From assembly GCF_000691805.2 (NCBI RefSeq), contig NZ_DF820487.1, forward strand, positions 62,001-126,000: 64,000 nucleotides of DNA, written 5' to 3'. Made by a program: the position numbers and the translations under genes. Below are positions 50,697 to 59,549 of the stretch, in pieces (the stretch's first letter is position 1; every line of letters begins with the position of its first letter). Below the pieces are notes generated by a model. That model worked only from the letters and a program-made list of their open reading frames with translations, had not been told where the DNA came from and did not search any database. The DNA is from Weissella oryzae SG25. GTDB lineage: Bacteria; Bacillota; Bacilli; Lactobacillales; Lactobacillaceae.

Positions 50697-52513
50697 TGAA
50701 ATTAAATCAATTAATTGGCGATCGCTATCGAATTATCCGACCAATCGGCGAAGGCGGTATGGCTAATGTCTACCGAGCTTTTGATGTAATTTTACAACGT
50801 GATGTAACCGTTAAAATTTTACGATTTGATTTGCGAGATAAAGACGTCGTCCGTAAGCGCTTTGAAAATGAAATTGCCGCTACGGCTGAACTTAGTCATC
50901 CCAACATTGTCCAAATTTATGATTTTGGTGATGAAGATGATGATCAATATCTAGTTTCTGAATTTGTAGATGGAATGGATTTAAAACACTATATTCAAGA
51001 GGAGTTCCCAATTTCTTTTTCAAAAGTAATTGATATTATGGAACAAATTTTGGCAGGTGTGGCTGAAGCACATGAACATGGCATCGTGCATCGGGATTTA
51101 AAACCGCAAAATGTTTTGATTGCCCGTGATGGCGAAGTTAAAATCACCGATTTTGGTATTGCACAGGTCGAAACTTCATTGGGCCTGACGCAAACTAATT
51201 CGGCAATTGGTTCGGTGCATTACATGTCGCCTGAGCAAATTAAGGGCAAGTCAGCAACAGTTCGCTCAGATATATATGCGTTAGGAATTATTCTTTATGA
51301 GATGTTAGCTGGACATGTGCCTTTTGATGGCGAAACGCCTGTTGCAGTGGCAGTTAAGCATACACAAGAACAGATACCTTCTGTGCGGGAAATTGATGCG
51401 CGGATTCCACAAGCTTTGGAAAATGTAATTATTCGGGCAACGGCTAAAGAGCCAATGCAAAGATATCTTTCGGCGACTGAAATGGGTAATGACTTGCGGA
51501 CGGCACTTTCACCAGCACGGCTTAATGAGAGTCGCTTGGTTTTACCAGGTGAAGAGCTGGTTGAAGCAGTGACGAAAGTATTGCCACTACACGAGGTACA
51601 AGAGTTAACTAAGAGCCCAGTAAAAGCAGCTGAGCAAGATAACGATGAAGCCTTGCGAAAAACGGACAGTAAGGCAAAGAAATCAAAAAAGAAGCTTGAT
51701 CCAAAGGCCAAAAAGAAGCGCCGACGGCGGATTATTTTGGCAAGTTTAGCTGCCCTTGCTGTAATCCTAGGGACGCTTTGGGCGGTTGGCGCAATGAGCC
51801 CTAAGCGGGTTACAATTTCCAATTTAAATGGGCAAACTGAGGCTGCGGCTAAAAAGACTTTGCAACAAGATGGTTTAACCGTTGGTAAGGTAACCAAGAC
51901 TGCCTCAAATGTTGCGGTTGATTCGGTTGTACGCACTAACCCAGGTGCAAATAAGGTTGTTGATCGAGGCAGTAAGGTTGATTTGGTAATTTCAAGCGGT
52001 CCTAAAAAGGAACGCTTTGGCGACTATGTGAATGAGCGCTATAGTGCAGTTGCTAGTCAACTAAAAGCTAAGGGATACACCGTTCACAAAAAGGAAGTTG
52101 CGAGTGACGAGTATCCAACTGGCTACATTGTTTCGCAAAACATCCAAGCTGAAAAGCAGGTAGTACCAGGGGATACAACGGTTACTTTCACTGTTTCAAC
52201 GGGTGAAACTAAGATTACGGTCCCTGACTTCAATAACCGATCACAAGACTATGTTGCGGGATGGGCAAATGAAAATGGGGTTGTTGTTAATTACACTGAC
52301 ACTAATTCAAATAGCGTTCCAGATGGTCAGGTAGTCAATCAGAGCATTGCAGCTGGTCGGACAATTACCAAGAATCAGGTGCTTTATGTAACGATTTCAC
52401 GCGGCAGTGGTAACCAGGATAATTCTAGTTCATCAAGTCAAGCATCTAGTTCAAGTTCTTCGAGTTCTTCAAGTTCTAGTTCAAGTTCTTCAAGTTCAGC
52501 AGCAAATAGTTAA
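50696..52513 (+). CDS. pknB: PASTA-domain Ser/Thr protein kinase with polyserine tail
   Basis: 605 residues, PrkC/Stk type sensor of wall precursors. Kinase domain about 10-270: GEGGMANVY, catalytic HRDLKPQN, DFGIAQVE, SVHYMSPEQIKGK. Basic juxtamembrane (KKKLDPKAKKKRRRR), one transmembrane helix (about 345-363), then three PASTA repeats (start near 372, 440 and 508). The C-terminus is a low-complexity serine tail of 5 plus 18 serines encoded by a mix of AGT, TCA and TCT, an external disordered extension unlike most PknB. Start overlaps the stp stop. Confidence 0.96.
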   Translation: MKLNQLIGDRYRIIRPIGEGGMANVYRAFDVILQRDVTVKILRFDLRDKDVVRKRFENEIAATAELSHPNIVQIYDFGDEDDDQYLVSEFVDGMDLKHYIQEEFPISFSKVIDIMEQILAGVAEAHEHGIVHRDLKPQNVLIARDGEVKITDFGIAQVETSLGLTQTNSAIGSVHYMSPEQIKGKSATVRSDIYALGIILYEMLAGHVPFDGETPVAVAVKHTQEQIPSVREIDARIPQALENVIIRATAKEPMQRYLSATEMGNDLRTALSPARLNESRLVLPGEELVEAVTKVLPLHEVQELTKSPVKAAEQDNDEALRKTDSKAKKSKKKLDPKAKKKRRRRIILASLAALAVILGTLWAVGAMSPKRVTISNLNGQTEAAAKKTLQQDGLTVGKVTKTASNVAVDSVVRTNPGANKVVDRGSKVDLVISSGPKKERFGDYVNERYSAVASQLKAKGYTVHKKEVASDEYPTGYIVSQNIQAEKQVVPGDTTVTFTVSTGETKITVPDFNNRSQDYVAGWANENGVVVNYTDTNSNSVPDGQVVNQSIAAGRTITKNQVLYVTISRGSGNQDNSSSSSQASSSSSSSSSSSSSSSSSSAANS

Positions 52514-52531
52514 GGTAGAATAGGAGTAAAT

Positions 52532-53446
52532 ATGGCGGAATATCACGGACAAATTCATCTTGCTTTAGCTGGATTTTATGATGTCCTTGCTGATAATGGG
52601 ATTATGTATCGCACACGAGCACGTGGAAACTTTCGCAAGCGCGATGTAAAACCACTGGTGGGTGACTGGGTGACCTTTTCAGCAGAAACACAAAAAGAAG
52701 GCTATATTTTAGCACTTGATGAGCGTGAAAATGCGCTTGTTCGGCCGCCAGTTGCCAATGTTGATCAAGCATTTGTTGTAACGGCTGTCCGGATGCCCGA
52801 TTGGTCAAGTAATTTGTTGGATCGTCAACTAGTAGCGCTTGATGAAAAAGGAATTGAACCAGTTATTTATTTCACCAAAACAGATCTATTAAATGACGCT
52901 GAGATGGATTACATGAAGACTGTGGCTACGGGTTATCAAGCGGCTGGTTTTCAGGTGATTTTACCAGCTACAGCTTTTGATATAGCTAGTTTAGAAGCAG
53001 TTAAAGGGCTCTTACAAGATAAGCTATCCGTCGTAATGGGCCAAACTGGTGCAGGTAAAAGCACTTTGTTAAACCATTTGCTGCCAGACTTAGATTTGGC
53101 AACAGGGGAAGTTTCTAAAGCTTTAAGTCGTGGTAAACATACAACACGGCAAGTTGGTTTGGTTTCAATGTTCGGTGGCTTAGTTGCTGATACACCTGGA
53201 TTTTCATCTTTTGAAGTTTTTGACATGCCAGCAAATGAATTAACACAGCATTTTCGTGAATTCAATCGTTTAGCTGGGCAATGTCGCTTCCGTGGCTGCG
53301 TTCATCTAAATGAACCCGGTTGTGCGGTTAAAGCAGCACTAGAGGCTGGTGAAATTATGCCTTCGCGTTATGAAAATTACAAATTATTTTATGATTTGAT
53401 AGAAGGTCGTCGGCCGGTTTATAATAAACATGATAAAAAACATTAA
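52532..53446 (+). CDS. rsgA: Ribosome small subunit-dependent GTPase A
   Basis: 304 residues, circularly permuted GTPase (YjeQ/YloQ) in 30S maturation. N-terminal OB-fold (about 5-70), then the permuted G motifs: G4 YFTKTDLL, G1 MGQTGAGKSTLLNHL, G2 GKHTTR, G3 DTPGFSS. C-terminal zinc finger with CRFRGCVHLNEPGC supplies three Cys plus His, its only cysteines. RBS AGGAG. It follows pknB by 18 nt and precedes rpe, the standard pknB-rsgA-rpe-thiN order. Confidence 0.96.
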   Translation: MAEYHGQIHLALAGFYDVLADNGIMYRTRARGNFRKRDVKPLVGDWVTFSAETQKEGYILALDERENALVRPPVANVDQAFVVTAVRMPDWSSNLLDRQLVALDEKGIEPVIYFTKTDLLNDAEMDYMKTVATGYQAAGFQVILPATAFDIASLEAVKGLLQDKLSVVMGQTGAGKSTLLNHLLPDLDLATGEVSKALSRGKHTTRQVGLVSMFGGLVADTPGFSSFEVFDMPANELTQHFREFNRLAGQCRFRGCVHLNEPGCAVKAALEAGEIMPSRYENYKLFYDLIEGRRPVYNKHDKKH

Positions 53447-53474
53447 TGCAGATATATGGGAGTAAAGTAAAACT

Positions 53475-54134
53475 ATGACAATTAAAGTTGCACCTTCAAT
53501 TTTAGCAGCCGATTATTTAAACCTTGAACGTGATGTGAAGTTGGTTGAAGCCGCTGGCGCTGAATTATTGCACATTGATGTGATGGATGGCATGTTTGTA
53601 CCATCAATTTCTTACGGTCCAGGTTGGGTTAAAGCATTGCGCCCAATGACCGGGCTTGTTTTAGACGTTCATTTGATGGTTGAACAACCTGAACGCTACA
53701 TTGACACCTTTGCAGCTGCTGGTGCTGATATTATTGGGGTTCATGTTGAGGCTACTCAACACATTCACCGTGCACTACAACAGATTAAGGGACACGGTAA
53801 AAAAGCTGAAGTTGTAATTAATCCAGGGACGCCGGTTAGTGCAATCGAATCAGTTTTGGACATGGTTGATCAAGTTTTGGTTATGACTGTTAATCCTGGT
53901 TTTGGTGGACAAAAGTTTTTGCCAGCAACGTTGAAGAAGATTGCTCGTTTAGCGGAACTTAAAGCTGAATTTGGCTATGATTTTGATATTGAAATTGATG
54001 GCGGCGCTAACGATGAAACAACGGCCTTAGCTTACCAAGCGGGTGCTACAGTCGCAGTTGCCGGTTCATATGTTTATGACAAGGTTGACCCAGCCGCTAA
54101 AATTGCTAGACTAAAGGCTGTAACAACTGACTAA
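53475..54134 (+). CDS. rpe: Ribulose-phosphate 3-epimerase
   Basis: 219 residues, TIM barrel. Interconverts ribulose-5-P and xylulose-5-P, the phosphoketolase substrate in heterofermenters. Motifs: VAPSILAADYLNLE, LHIDVMDGMFVPSISYGP, LDVHLMVEQPE, MTVNPGFGGQKF, and DIEIDGGAN. Catalytic Asp residues and metal-binding His visible. RBS GGGAG. Stop overlaps the thiN start (TAATG). No cysteine. Confidence 0.97.
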   Translation: MTIKVAPSILAADYLNLERDVKLVEAAGAELLHIDVMDGMFVPSISYGPGWVKALRPMTGLVLDVHLMVEQPERYIDTFAAAGADIIGVHVEATQHIHRALQQIKGHGKKAEVVINPGTPVSAIESVLDMVDQVLVMTVNPGFGGQKFLPATLKKIARLAELKAEFGYDFDIEIDGGANDETTALAYQAGATVAVAGSYVYDKVDPAAKIARLKAVTTD

Positions 54135-54802
54135 TGAAAAAAATGCACGTTTTAATTGGTGGCCCAGTTAGCGAATGGCCTGATGAATTAGCTACTGGTC
54201 AGATTGCTGGCCCTTGGGTCGCAGCTGATCGAGGTGCTCTACGCTTGTTAAAGCTGGGGATTGTACCTGAACTAGTAGTTGGTGATTTTGATTCAATGAG
54301 TGCGACTGAGAAAGCTTTAGTTGATGCTCAGGTAGCTCGGCGGGTTGCGGTAAGGCCGGAAAAAGACGAGACAGATACAGAATTATTGTTGAGCTTATTA
54401 AACGAAGATAAAAGCATAGATGAAATCATAATTTACGGAGCAACTGGCGGACGGCTAGATCAGTTGTTATCAAATTTATGGATTTTTACGCAAGAACGCT
54501 TTTTGGATTTAGTGCCTAAAGTTCAAATAGTTGACCGGGTAAACGTTCTTAAGTTATTTTTGCCAGGGCAACATACAATTAAACGATTAGATTCAATGCA
54601 TTATTTGGGTTTTATGAATCTCACACCTGTAAAAAATCTTACGCTACTTGATGAAAAATATCGTTTACAGGAGTGGTCATCAACAGTGCCTTTTTCGTGG
54701 TCATCAAACGAATTTAGCGGAACGGTAAATCATTTTTCTTTTGATGCCGGAATTGTTGCTGTAATCCAAAGTCGCGACTTGCATGGCCAGCAAGGTGACT
54801 AA
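54134..54802 (+). CDS. thiN: Thiamine pyrophosphokinase
   Basis: 222 residues. It makes thiamine diphosphate from thiamine and ATP, the cofactor of phosphoketolase. Motifs: GPWVAADRGALRLLKLGIVPELVVGDFDSMS (acidic metal-binding residues), PEKDETDTELLL, IYGATGGRLDQLLSNL, and the C-terminal thiamine-binding beta domain (WSSNEFSG). Overlaps the rpe stop by one base. Standard rsgA-rpe-thiN neighbourhood. No cysteine. Confidence 0.94.
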   Translation: MKKMHVLIGGPVSEWPDELATGQIAGPWVAADRGALRLLKLGIVPELVVGDFDSMSATEKALVDAQVARRVAVRPEKDETDTELLLSLLNEDKSIDEIIIYGATGGRLDQLLSNLWIFTQERFLDLVPKVQIVDRVNVLKLFLPGQHTIKRLDSMHYLGFMNLTPVKNLTLLDEKYRLQEWSSTVPFSWSSNEFSGTVNHFSFDAGIVAVIQSRDLHGQQGD

Positions 54803-54839
54803 AAAAACGTGTAAAGTAAAAATACTTTACAGAAAATCC

Positions 54840-54868
54840 TTGCATATCAGATGAGGGTTTGATAATAT
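54840..54868 (+). promoter_or_regulatory. Promoter of rpmB
   Basis: TTGCAT (54840-54845), 17-bp spacer, TGa-TAATAT extended -10 (54860-54868). Just upstream a perfect 9-bp hairpin (54810-54818 with 54823-54831) has an A-run on its left and no T-run on its right, so on this strand it is not a standard terminator. Confidence 0.55.
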
Positions 54869-54923
54869 AATTCAAGTAAATAAAAGCACTGAAAAAAGAG
54901 CTTAAGATTGGAGGGTCAATCAT

Positions 54924-55124
54924 ATGGCAGTTGATGCAATTACTGGAAAGCGTACGCGTTTCGGAAACCAACGTTCACACGCCCTTAACTCAAGCCGTCG
55001 TAGCTGGAAGCCAAACTTGCAAAAGGTGACGGTTAAGATCAATGGATCAGCACCTAAGAAGGTGTTCTTGTCAGCTCGTACTTTAAAGGCTGGTTTGAAG
55101 AACGGTTCAATTGAGCGTGTTTAA
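54924..55124 (+). CDS. rpmB: 50S ribosomal protein L28
   Basis: 66 residues, bacterial bL28. The N-terminal [55 protein letters not shown] is diagnostic. It is the zinc-free form: the CxxC pairs of the C+ paralogue are absent. RBS GGAGG. Oriented the same way as its neighbours, with its own promoter and terminator. Codon use is biased as expected for a ribosomal gene. Confidence 0.97.
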   Translation: MAVDAITGKRTRFGNQRSHALNSSRRSWKPNLQKVTVKINGSAPKKVFLSARTLKAGLKNGSIERV

Positions 55125-55131
55125 TTAGATG

Positions 55132-55160
55132 AAGCTGCCATTTGGTAGCTTTTTTCTTTT
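55132..55160 (+). terminator. Rho-independent terminator after rpmB
   Basis: 8-bp stem with one G-U (55132-55139 with 55144-55151), loop ATTT, T-rich tail. Confidence 0.8.
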
Positions 55161-55220
55161 AAATTAATAAATAGATACATGAGCTTTAAATACTACACTT
55201 AGCGAATTTAAACCTAGGTG

Positions 55221-55229
55221 TGCTAAAAT
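55221..55229 (+). promoter_or_regulatory. Extended -10 promoter of asp23
   Basis: TGC-TAAAAT (55221-55229), 32 nt before the start codon. Confidence 0.55.
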
Positions 55230-55260
55230 GTTAGAAAGTATACTAACGGAGGCAAAACAA

Positions 55261-55623
55261 ATGGCAGTTAAAATTCAGACTCCAAGTGGAATCATTGAAA
55301 TTGAGAACGATGTAATTGCAACGATTGTCGGGGGGGCCGCCACAGATAACTACGGGGTCGTAGGGATGGCTAGCCAAAATCCTTTGCGCGATGGTGTAAA
55401 TCAAATTTTAAATAAAGATAACTTTTCAAAGGGTGTTGTTGTGCGCCAACAAGATAATGGGGTTGCAGTTGATGTCCACATCGTTGTCGGTTATGGTATG
55501 AAAATCTCTGAAATTTCAAAGAGCGTCCAAGCACGTGTGAAAAATGATTTAAGTGTTATGTTAGGGATTGTAGCTACTGAAGTTAATGTCACAGTACAGG
55601 GTGTACGTGTACTTGGCGATTAG
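55261..55623 (+). CDS. Asp23/Gls24 family envelope stress protein
   Basis: 120 residues. Family core: IIEIENDVIATIVGGAATDNYGVVGMASQ, VVVRQQDNGVAVDVHIVVGYGMKISEISKSVQARVKNDL, and VTVQGVRVLGD. YloU-type Asp23 proteins are always found before the DAK/fatty-acid-kinase-like gene in this cluster; staphylococcal Asp23 is an envelope-associated stress protein. ATG 55261 has GGAGG upstream; an ATG at 55228 lacks one and overlaps the promoter. The next gene follows after 21 nt. Confidence 0.93.
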   Translation: MAVKIQTPSGIIEIENDVIATIVGGAATDNYGVVGMASQNPLRDGVNQILNKDNFSKGVVVRQQDNGVAVDVHIVVGYGMKISEISKSVQARVKNDLSVMLGIVATEVNVTVQGVRVLGD

Positions 55624-55644
55624 CCTAGTTGGAGGAAATTTAAC

Positions 55645-57333
55645 GTGGAAGTTGTTAGTAATATTACCAACGTTGAGTTTGGTAAAATGATTAATGCAGC
55701 AGCGAGTGCTCTTAAAGATAATGCTGATAAAATCAATAAATTAAATGTCTTTCCAGTACCCGATGGGGATACTGGTACAAACATGACCCTTTCGATGGCT
55801 TCAGGGGCTGAATATGAACGCCAAGAAACTGATACAACAATTGGTGCCTTAGCTAAGGCAACGTCAAAAGGCTTGTTGATGGGAGCACGTGGAAATTCTG
55901 GGGTGATTTTATCACAGATTTTCCGTGGCTTTGCTAGTTCAGTTGAAGGCAAGACGACCTTATCAGCCCGTGATTTTGCGGATGCCTTAATGGGTGGAGC
56001 TGAGACAGCCTATAAGGCCGTTATGAAGCCAACTGAAGGAACAATCCTGACAGTTGTCCGTGAAGCTGCTGGGGCTGCTAATCAAGCTGCTAAGGAAGAT
56101 AATAAGGATGTAGTCAAGGTAGCGCAGGCAGCTTTTGTTGCCGCCGAAGCAGCCTTGGCAACCACACCAGATTTACTACCAGTCCTCAAAGAAGTTGGAG
56201 TGGTAGATTCAGGTGGGCAAGGACTTGTCATTGTCTTAGAAGCCTTCTTCGCAGTTCTATCTGGCCAAGAAGTCGGTGAAACAACGGTTGATAATGCCGG
56301 ATTAGATGCAATGATTAAAGGTTTGCATGACAGTGGGGTACAGGGTGAAATTAATCCTGCAGACATCAAATATGGTTATTGTACTGAGATAATGGTTGAT
56401 ATTGCCCAAGGTACAACTTATGATCAGAAATTTGATTACGACAAATTTTATAATCATTTAGCACAACTTGGTGACTCACTTTTGGTTATCAATGATGATG
56501 AAGTGGTTAAAGTGCATGTACATACGGAAAACCCAGGTGAAGTTATCAGTTGGGGAACCCATTTTGGATCTTTACGTAAAGTAAAGGTTGATAACATGCG
56601 CGATCAACAAGTTGAGGCTGCCGCTGCTGCACAAGCAACTAAAGCCGCAAATAAGGCCAGCGAACAAGCTGCAGTTGATTTAGCTGTAATTACAATTGCA
56701 ACTGGTGCGGGGGTTAAGGATTTGTTTGCCTCAGCTGGAGCAACCGTTGTTTTGGATGGTGAGCAAGCACCATCAACTCAGGATTTAGTCGATGCAGTTA
56801 AAGCTTCAGGAGCTAAAGCAGCAATTATTCTACCTAATGACAGTAATATCTTTATGGCCGCCCAACAAGCGGTTGAGTTATTAGAAATACCAACAGCGGT
56901 CGTGAAGACACGGACCATTCAACAAGGTTTGACATCCCTAGTGTTGGGTTATAACCCCAACGATGATTTGACAACAGTTGCTAATGAAATGACCGATACA
57001 ATGGCTGAAGTCATTTCAGGCGCTTTGACAACTTCTGTGCGTGATACTACTTTGGGTGGTTTAGAAATCCATGACGGCGATGCAATTGGTCTTTTGGACG
57101 GGAAAATTACCGTAGCGGTTGCTGACAATGATTTGGAAAGTGCTGCTAAGCAATTATTGGCACAAATGATTACTGATGAAGCTGAAATTGTAACCATCAT
57201 TTTTGGGTCTCAAAGTAATCAAGCTGGTGCACAAGCAATCGCTGATGCGGCATTGGCAATTGATGAAGATCTTGAAATTGAAATTCATGATGGTGGTCAA
57301 CCATTATATCCATATTTAATTTCAGTTGAGTAA
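55645..57333 (+). CDS. DAK2-domain protein, fatty acid kinase FakA-like (YloV)
   Basis: 562 residues. The N-terminal DhaL-type kinase domain (about 1-205) has the nucleotide and metal motif NVFPVPDGDTGTNMTLSM, GARGNSGVILSQIFRGFA, and VVDSGGQGLVI. The middle domain contains YGYCTEIMVDI and HVHTENPGEV, the C-terminal part a YloV domain ending HDGGQPLYPYLISVE. In staphylococci FakA phosphorylates fatty acids bound by FakB for PlsX/PlsY; plsX and acpP lie nearby here, which fits. GTG start with GGAGG about 9 nt upstream. One cysteine. No fakB is in the window. Confidence 0.9.
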   Translation: MEVVSNITNVEFGKMINAAASALKDNADKINKLNVFPVPDGDTGTNMTLSMASGAEYERQETDTTIGALAKATSKGLLMGARGNSGVILSQIFRGFASSVEGKTTLSARDFADALMGGAETAYKAVMKPTEGTILTVVREAAGAANQAAKEDNKDVVKVAQAAFVAAEAALATTPDLLPVLKEVGVVDSGGQGLVIVLEAFFAVLSGQEVGETTVDNAGLDAMIKGLHDSGVQGEINPADIKYGYCTEIMVDIAQGTTYDQKFDYDKFYNHLAQLGDSLLVINDDEVVKVHVHTENPGEVISWGTHFGSLRKVKVDNMRDQQVEAAAAAQATKAANKASEQAAVDLAVITIATGAGVKDLFASAGATVVLDGEQAPSTQDLVDAVKASGAKAAIILPNDSNIFMAAQQAVELLEIPTAVVKTRTIQQGLTSLVLGYNPNDDLTTVANEMTDTMAEVISGALTTSVRDTTLGGLEIHDGDAIGLLDGKITVAVADNDLESAAKQLLAQMITDEAEIVTIIFGSQSNQAGAQAIADAALAIDEDLEIEIHDGGQPLYPYLISVE

Positions 57334-57347
57334 TTTAAACTAAATAG

Positions 57348-57368
57348 AGCCCCTAGTGGGCTTTTTTT
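57348..57368 (+). terminator. Short terminator after the fakA-like gene
   Basis: 5-bp G/C-rich stem AGCCC (57348-57352) with GGGCT (57358-57362), 5-nt loop, then T-run. Confidence 0.7.
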
Positions 57369-57406
57369 ATTTAACTAAAAAGAAATTATGGCCCCTTAAA
57401 AATATT

Positions 57407-57415
57407 TGTTATAAT
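57407..57415 (+). promoter_or_regulatory. Extended -10 promoter of recG
   Basis: TGT-TATAAT (57407-57415), 37 nt before the start codon; identical to the nonamer before the histidine phosphatase gene. Confidence 0.6.
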
Positions 57416-57451
57416 GGTTAAACTTAATTAATTTTGAAAGGGTGGGCTAAG

Positions 57452-59494
57452 ATGATGGTGTCATTATTAGATTCGGTTGGAACTTTAGCAGGTGTAGGGC
57501 CTAAGCGCGAGTTAGCGCTTAATCATCTAGCAATATACACAATTAATGATCTGCTAAACTATTTTCCTAATCGGTATAATGATCTTGAGCAAAGGTTACC
57601 ATCGGACACCTTAGATGGTGAAAAAGTTACCTTTAAAGGGGTCGTATCATCAGAACCAGTTTTAACCCGTTTTGGCTTTAAGAAGACCCGGGTTGGATTT
57701 CGCTTACTTGTTGAGCATGATAATGTACTGGTCACTTTTTTTAATCAACCATGGATTCAAAGCCGTATTAATTTAGGCGATGAACTAGCAGTTTATGGGG
57801 TCTATGAAAAAAGTCGGCAAAGTTTGAGCGGGATGAAGTTACTACCTAAAAATAGTGAGGACGAACTAGAGCCGATTTATCCGTCATCAAAAGAGATTCA
57901 ACAAAAGTCAATCAAGAGTCTAATTGAGCAGGCTTTGGGGAAGTATCAGGCATTGTTGGCAGAAAATAATATCGTGCCTGAGCCGATTCGCTCGCACTAT
58001 AAGCTACTAGATCATAAGGCAACAATTTTTGGGATGCACGTACCAAAAACGCCCCTCGAAGCCGAGCAAGCTAGGCGCTCAGCCTCCTTCGAGGAATTTT
58101 TTACTTTTCAAATGCGCCTACAAATTATTAAGTCCATGGATCGAACTAATCATGGGCGAGCAATTAATTTTGATAACGAACGTTTAAAAGCCTTTATTAA
58201 GAAGTTGCCGTATGAATTAACCCAAGCACAAAAGAAAGTGGTTAATGAAATCGTCTATGATATGCGGCGACCAATTCACATGAATCGCTTGTTACAAGGT
58301 GATGTGGGGTCTGGTAAAACGATTGTGGCCGCTTTAGCGATGTATGCAGCAATCACAGCTGGCATGCAGGCAACAATGATGGCTCCCACGGAAATCTTGG
58401 CACAACAGCATGCTAAATCAATTGGTAACTTATTTGATCCACAAATGGTTCGAGTTGAACTATTAACCGGGGCAACTAAGGCTGCACAACGACGTCAAAT
58501 TTTGGCTGATTTAGTAAGTGGTGAGGTTGATATTTTAATTGGTACTCATGCTTTGATTCAACCAGATATTGAATTTCATCAATTAGGGCTCGCAGTAATT
58601 GATGAACAACACCGTTTTGGGGTTGATCAGCGGGGACTGTTACGTGATATTGGGATGAATCCGGATATTTTAGCTATGACAGCAACGCCAATTCCGCGGA
58701 CTTTAGCAATTACAGCCTATGGTGAAATGGATGTTTCAATTATTGATGAATTACCAGCTGGTCGAAAGCCAATCAAGACCGCTTGGGTGCGTCATAATGA
58801 GCTAGAAAAATCACTGCGGTTAATTAAAGAACAGTTAAAGGCAGGTGCACAAGCTTATGTAGTAACGCCTTTGATTGAGGAGTCAGAGGTTTTAGATGTT
58901 CAAAATGCGGAGCAGGTCTACGCAGAGATGCAAGCGGAGTTCGCACCGGATTATGAGGTTGCTTTATTACACGGACGCATGACAAACCAGGCTAAAGATG
59001 CAATTATGGAAGGCTTTAAGCAAAACCAGATTCAAATTTTAGTGGCTACGACAGTAATTGAAGTTGGAGTTGATGTACCTAATGCGTCAGTTATGCTGAT
59101 TTTAGATGCTGACCGTTTTGGCCTAGCCCAACTGCACCAATTAAGAGGACGAGTTGGCCGAGGCGAGCGACAATCATATACGATCTTGGTTGCTGACCCT
59201 AAGACTCAGTATGGAATTGATCGAATGGAAGCAATGGTTGAAACAACCGATGGCTTTGTCTTAGCACAAAAAGATTTAGAATTACGGGGCTCTGGTGATG
59301 TCTTAGGGGTCAGACAATCTGGTGTACCGGCTTTTCGCGTTGGTGATCCAATCCGTGATATGAAAATGATGGAGATTGCCCAGCAAGAAGCAATTGAGCT
59401 AATTACGCGGCCAGGCTGGGAGGAAGATCCAGCCAATCGTTTTTTGGCAAATTATATGTCAGAAACAATGGCACGCTACCGTTATTTTGATTAA
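57452..59494 (+). CDS. recG: ATP-dependent DNA helicase RecG
   Basis: 680 residues. Branch-migrating helicase for fork reversal and recombination. Wedge/OB domain near 55-150 (VTFKGVVSSEPV), then SF2 motifs: LLQGDVGSGKTIVA (Walker A, near 284), MMAPTEILAQQHA, IGTHALIQ, VIDEQHRFGVDQRG (DEQH box), MTATPIPRTLAI, VATTVIEVGVDVPNA, QLRGRVGRGERQSYTIL. ATG 57452 is chosen with GGGTGGG upstream; a TTG at 57434 opens the frame but spans the RBS. No cysteine. Own promoter. Confidence 0.96.
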   Translation: MMVSLLDSVGTLAGVGPKRELALNHLAIYTINDLLNYFPNRYNDLEQRLPSDTLDGEKVTFKGVVSSEPVLTRFGFKKTRVGFRLLVEHDNVLVTFFNQPWIQSRINLGDELAVYGVYEKSRQSLSGMKLLPKNSEDELEPIYPSSKEIQQKSIKSLIEQALGKYQALLAENNIVPEPIRSHYKLLDHKATIFGMHVPKTPLEAEQARRSASFEEFFTFQMRLQIIKSMDRTNHGRAINFDNERLKAFIKKLPYELTQAQKKVVNEIVYDMRRPIHMNRLLQGDVGSGKTIVAALAMYAAITAGMQATMMAPTEILAQQHAKSIGNLFDPQMVRVELLTGATKAAQRRQILADLVSGEVDILIGTHALIQPDIEFHQLGLAVIDEQHRFGVDQRGLLRDIGMNPDILAMTATPIPRTLAITAYGEMDVSIIDELPAGRKPIKTAWVRHNELEKSLRLIKEQLKAGAQAYVVTPLIEESEVLDVQNAEQVYAEMQAEFAPDYEVALLHGRMTNQAKDAIMEGFKQNQIQILVATTVIEVGVDVPNASVMLILDADRFGLAQLHQLRGRVGRGERQSYTILVADPKTQYGIDRMEAMVETTDGFVLAQKDLELRGSGDVLGVRQSGVPAFRVGDPIRDMKMMEIAQQEAIELITRPGWEEDPANRFLANYMSETMARYRYFD

Positions 59495-59495
59495 G

Positions 59496-59504
59496 TGCTA
59501 AAAT
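59496..59504 (+). promoter_or_regulatory. Extended -10 promoter of plsX
   Basis: TGC-TAAAAT (59496-59504), 46 nt before the start codon, directly after the recG stop. Confidence 0.55.
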
Positions 59505-59549
59505 ATGGTAAAGTAAGCGAAGTTTAACAAAGGACTAGAGGAAATTAAT

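Noticed and set aside
52430-52510. Serine-codon repeat at the end of pknB as a CRISPR or minisatellite
   Set aside because: It is a coding homopolymer tract in frame with pknB, not a spacer-repeat array.
54810-54831. Terminator after thiN
   Set aside because: Perfect hairpin, but the homopolymer run is A on the left of this strand and there is no T-run on the right; it could only terminate reverse transcripts, and no reverse gene is there.
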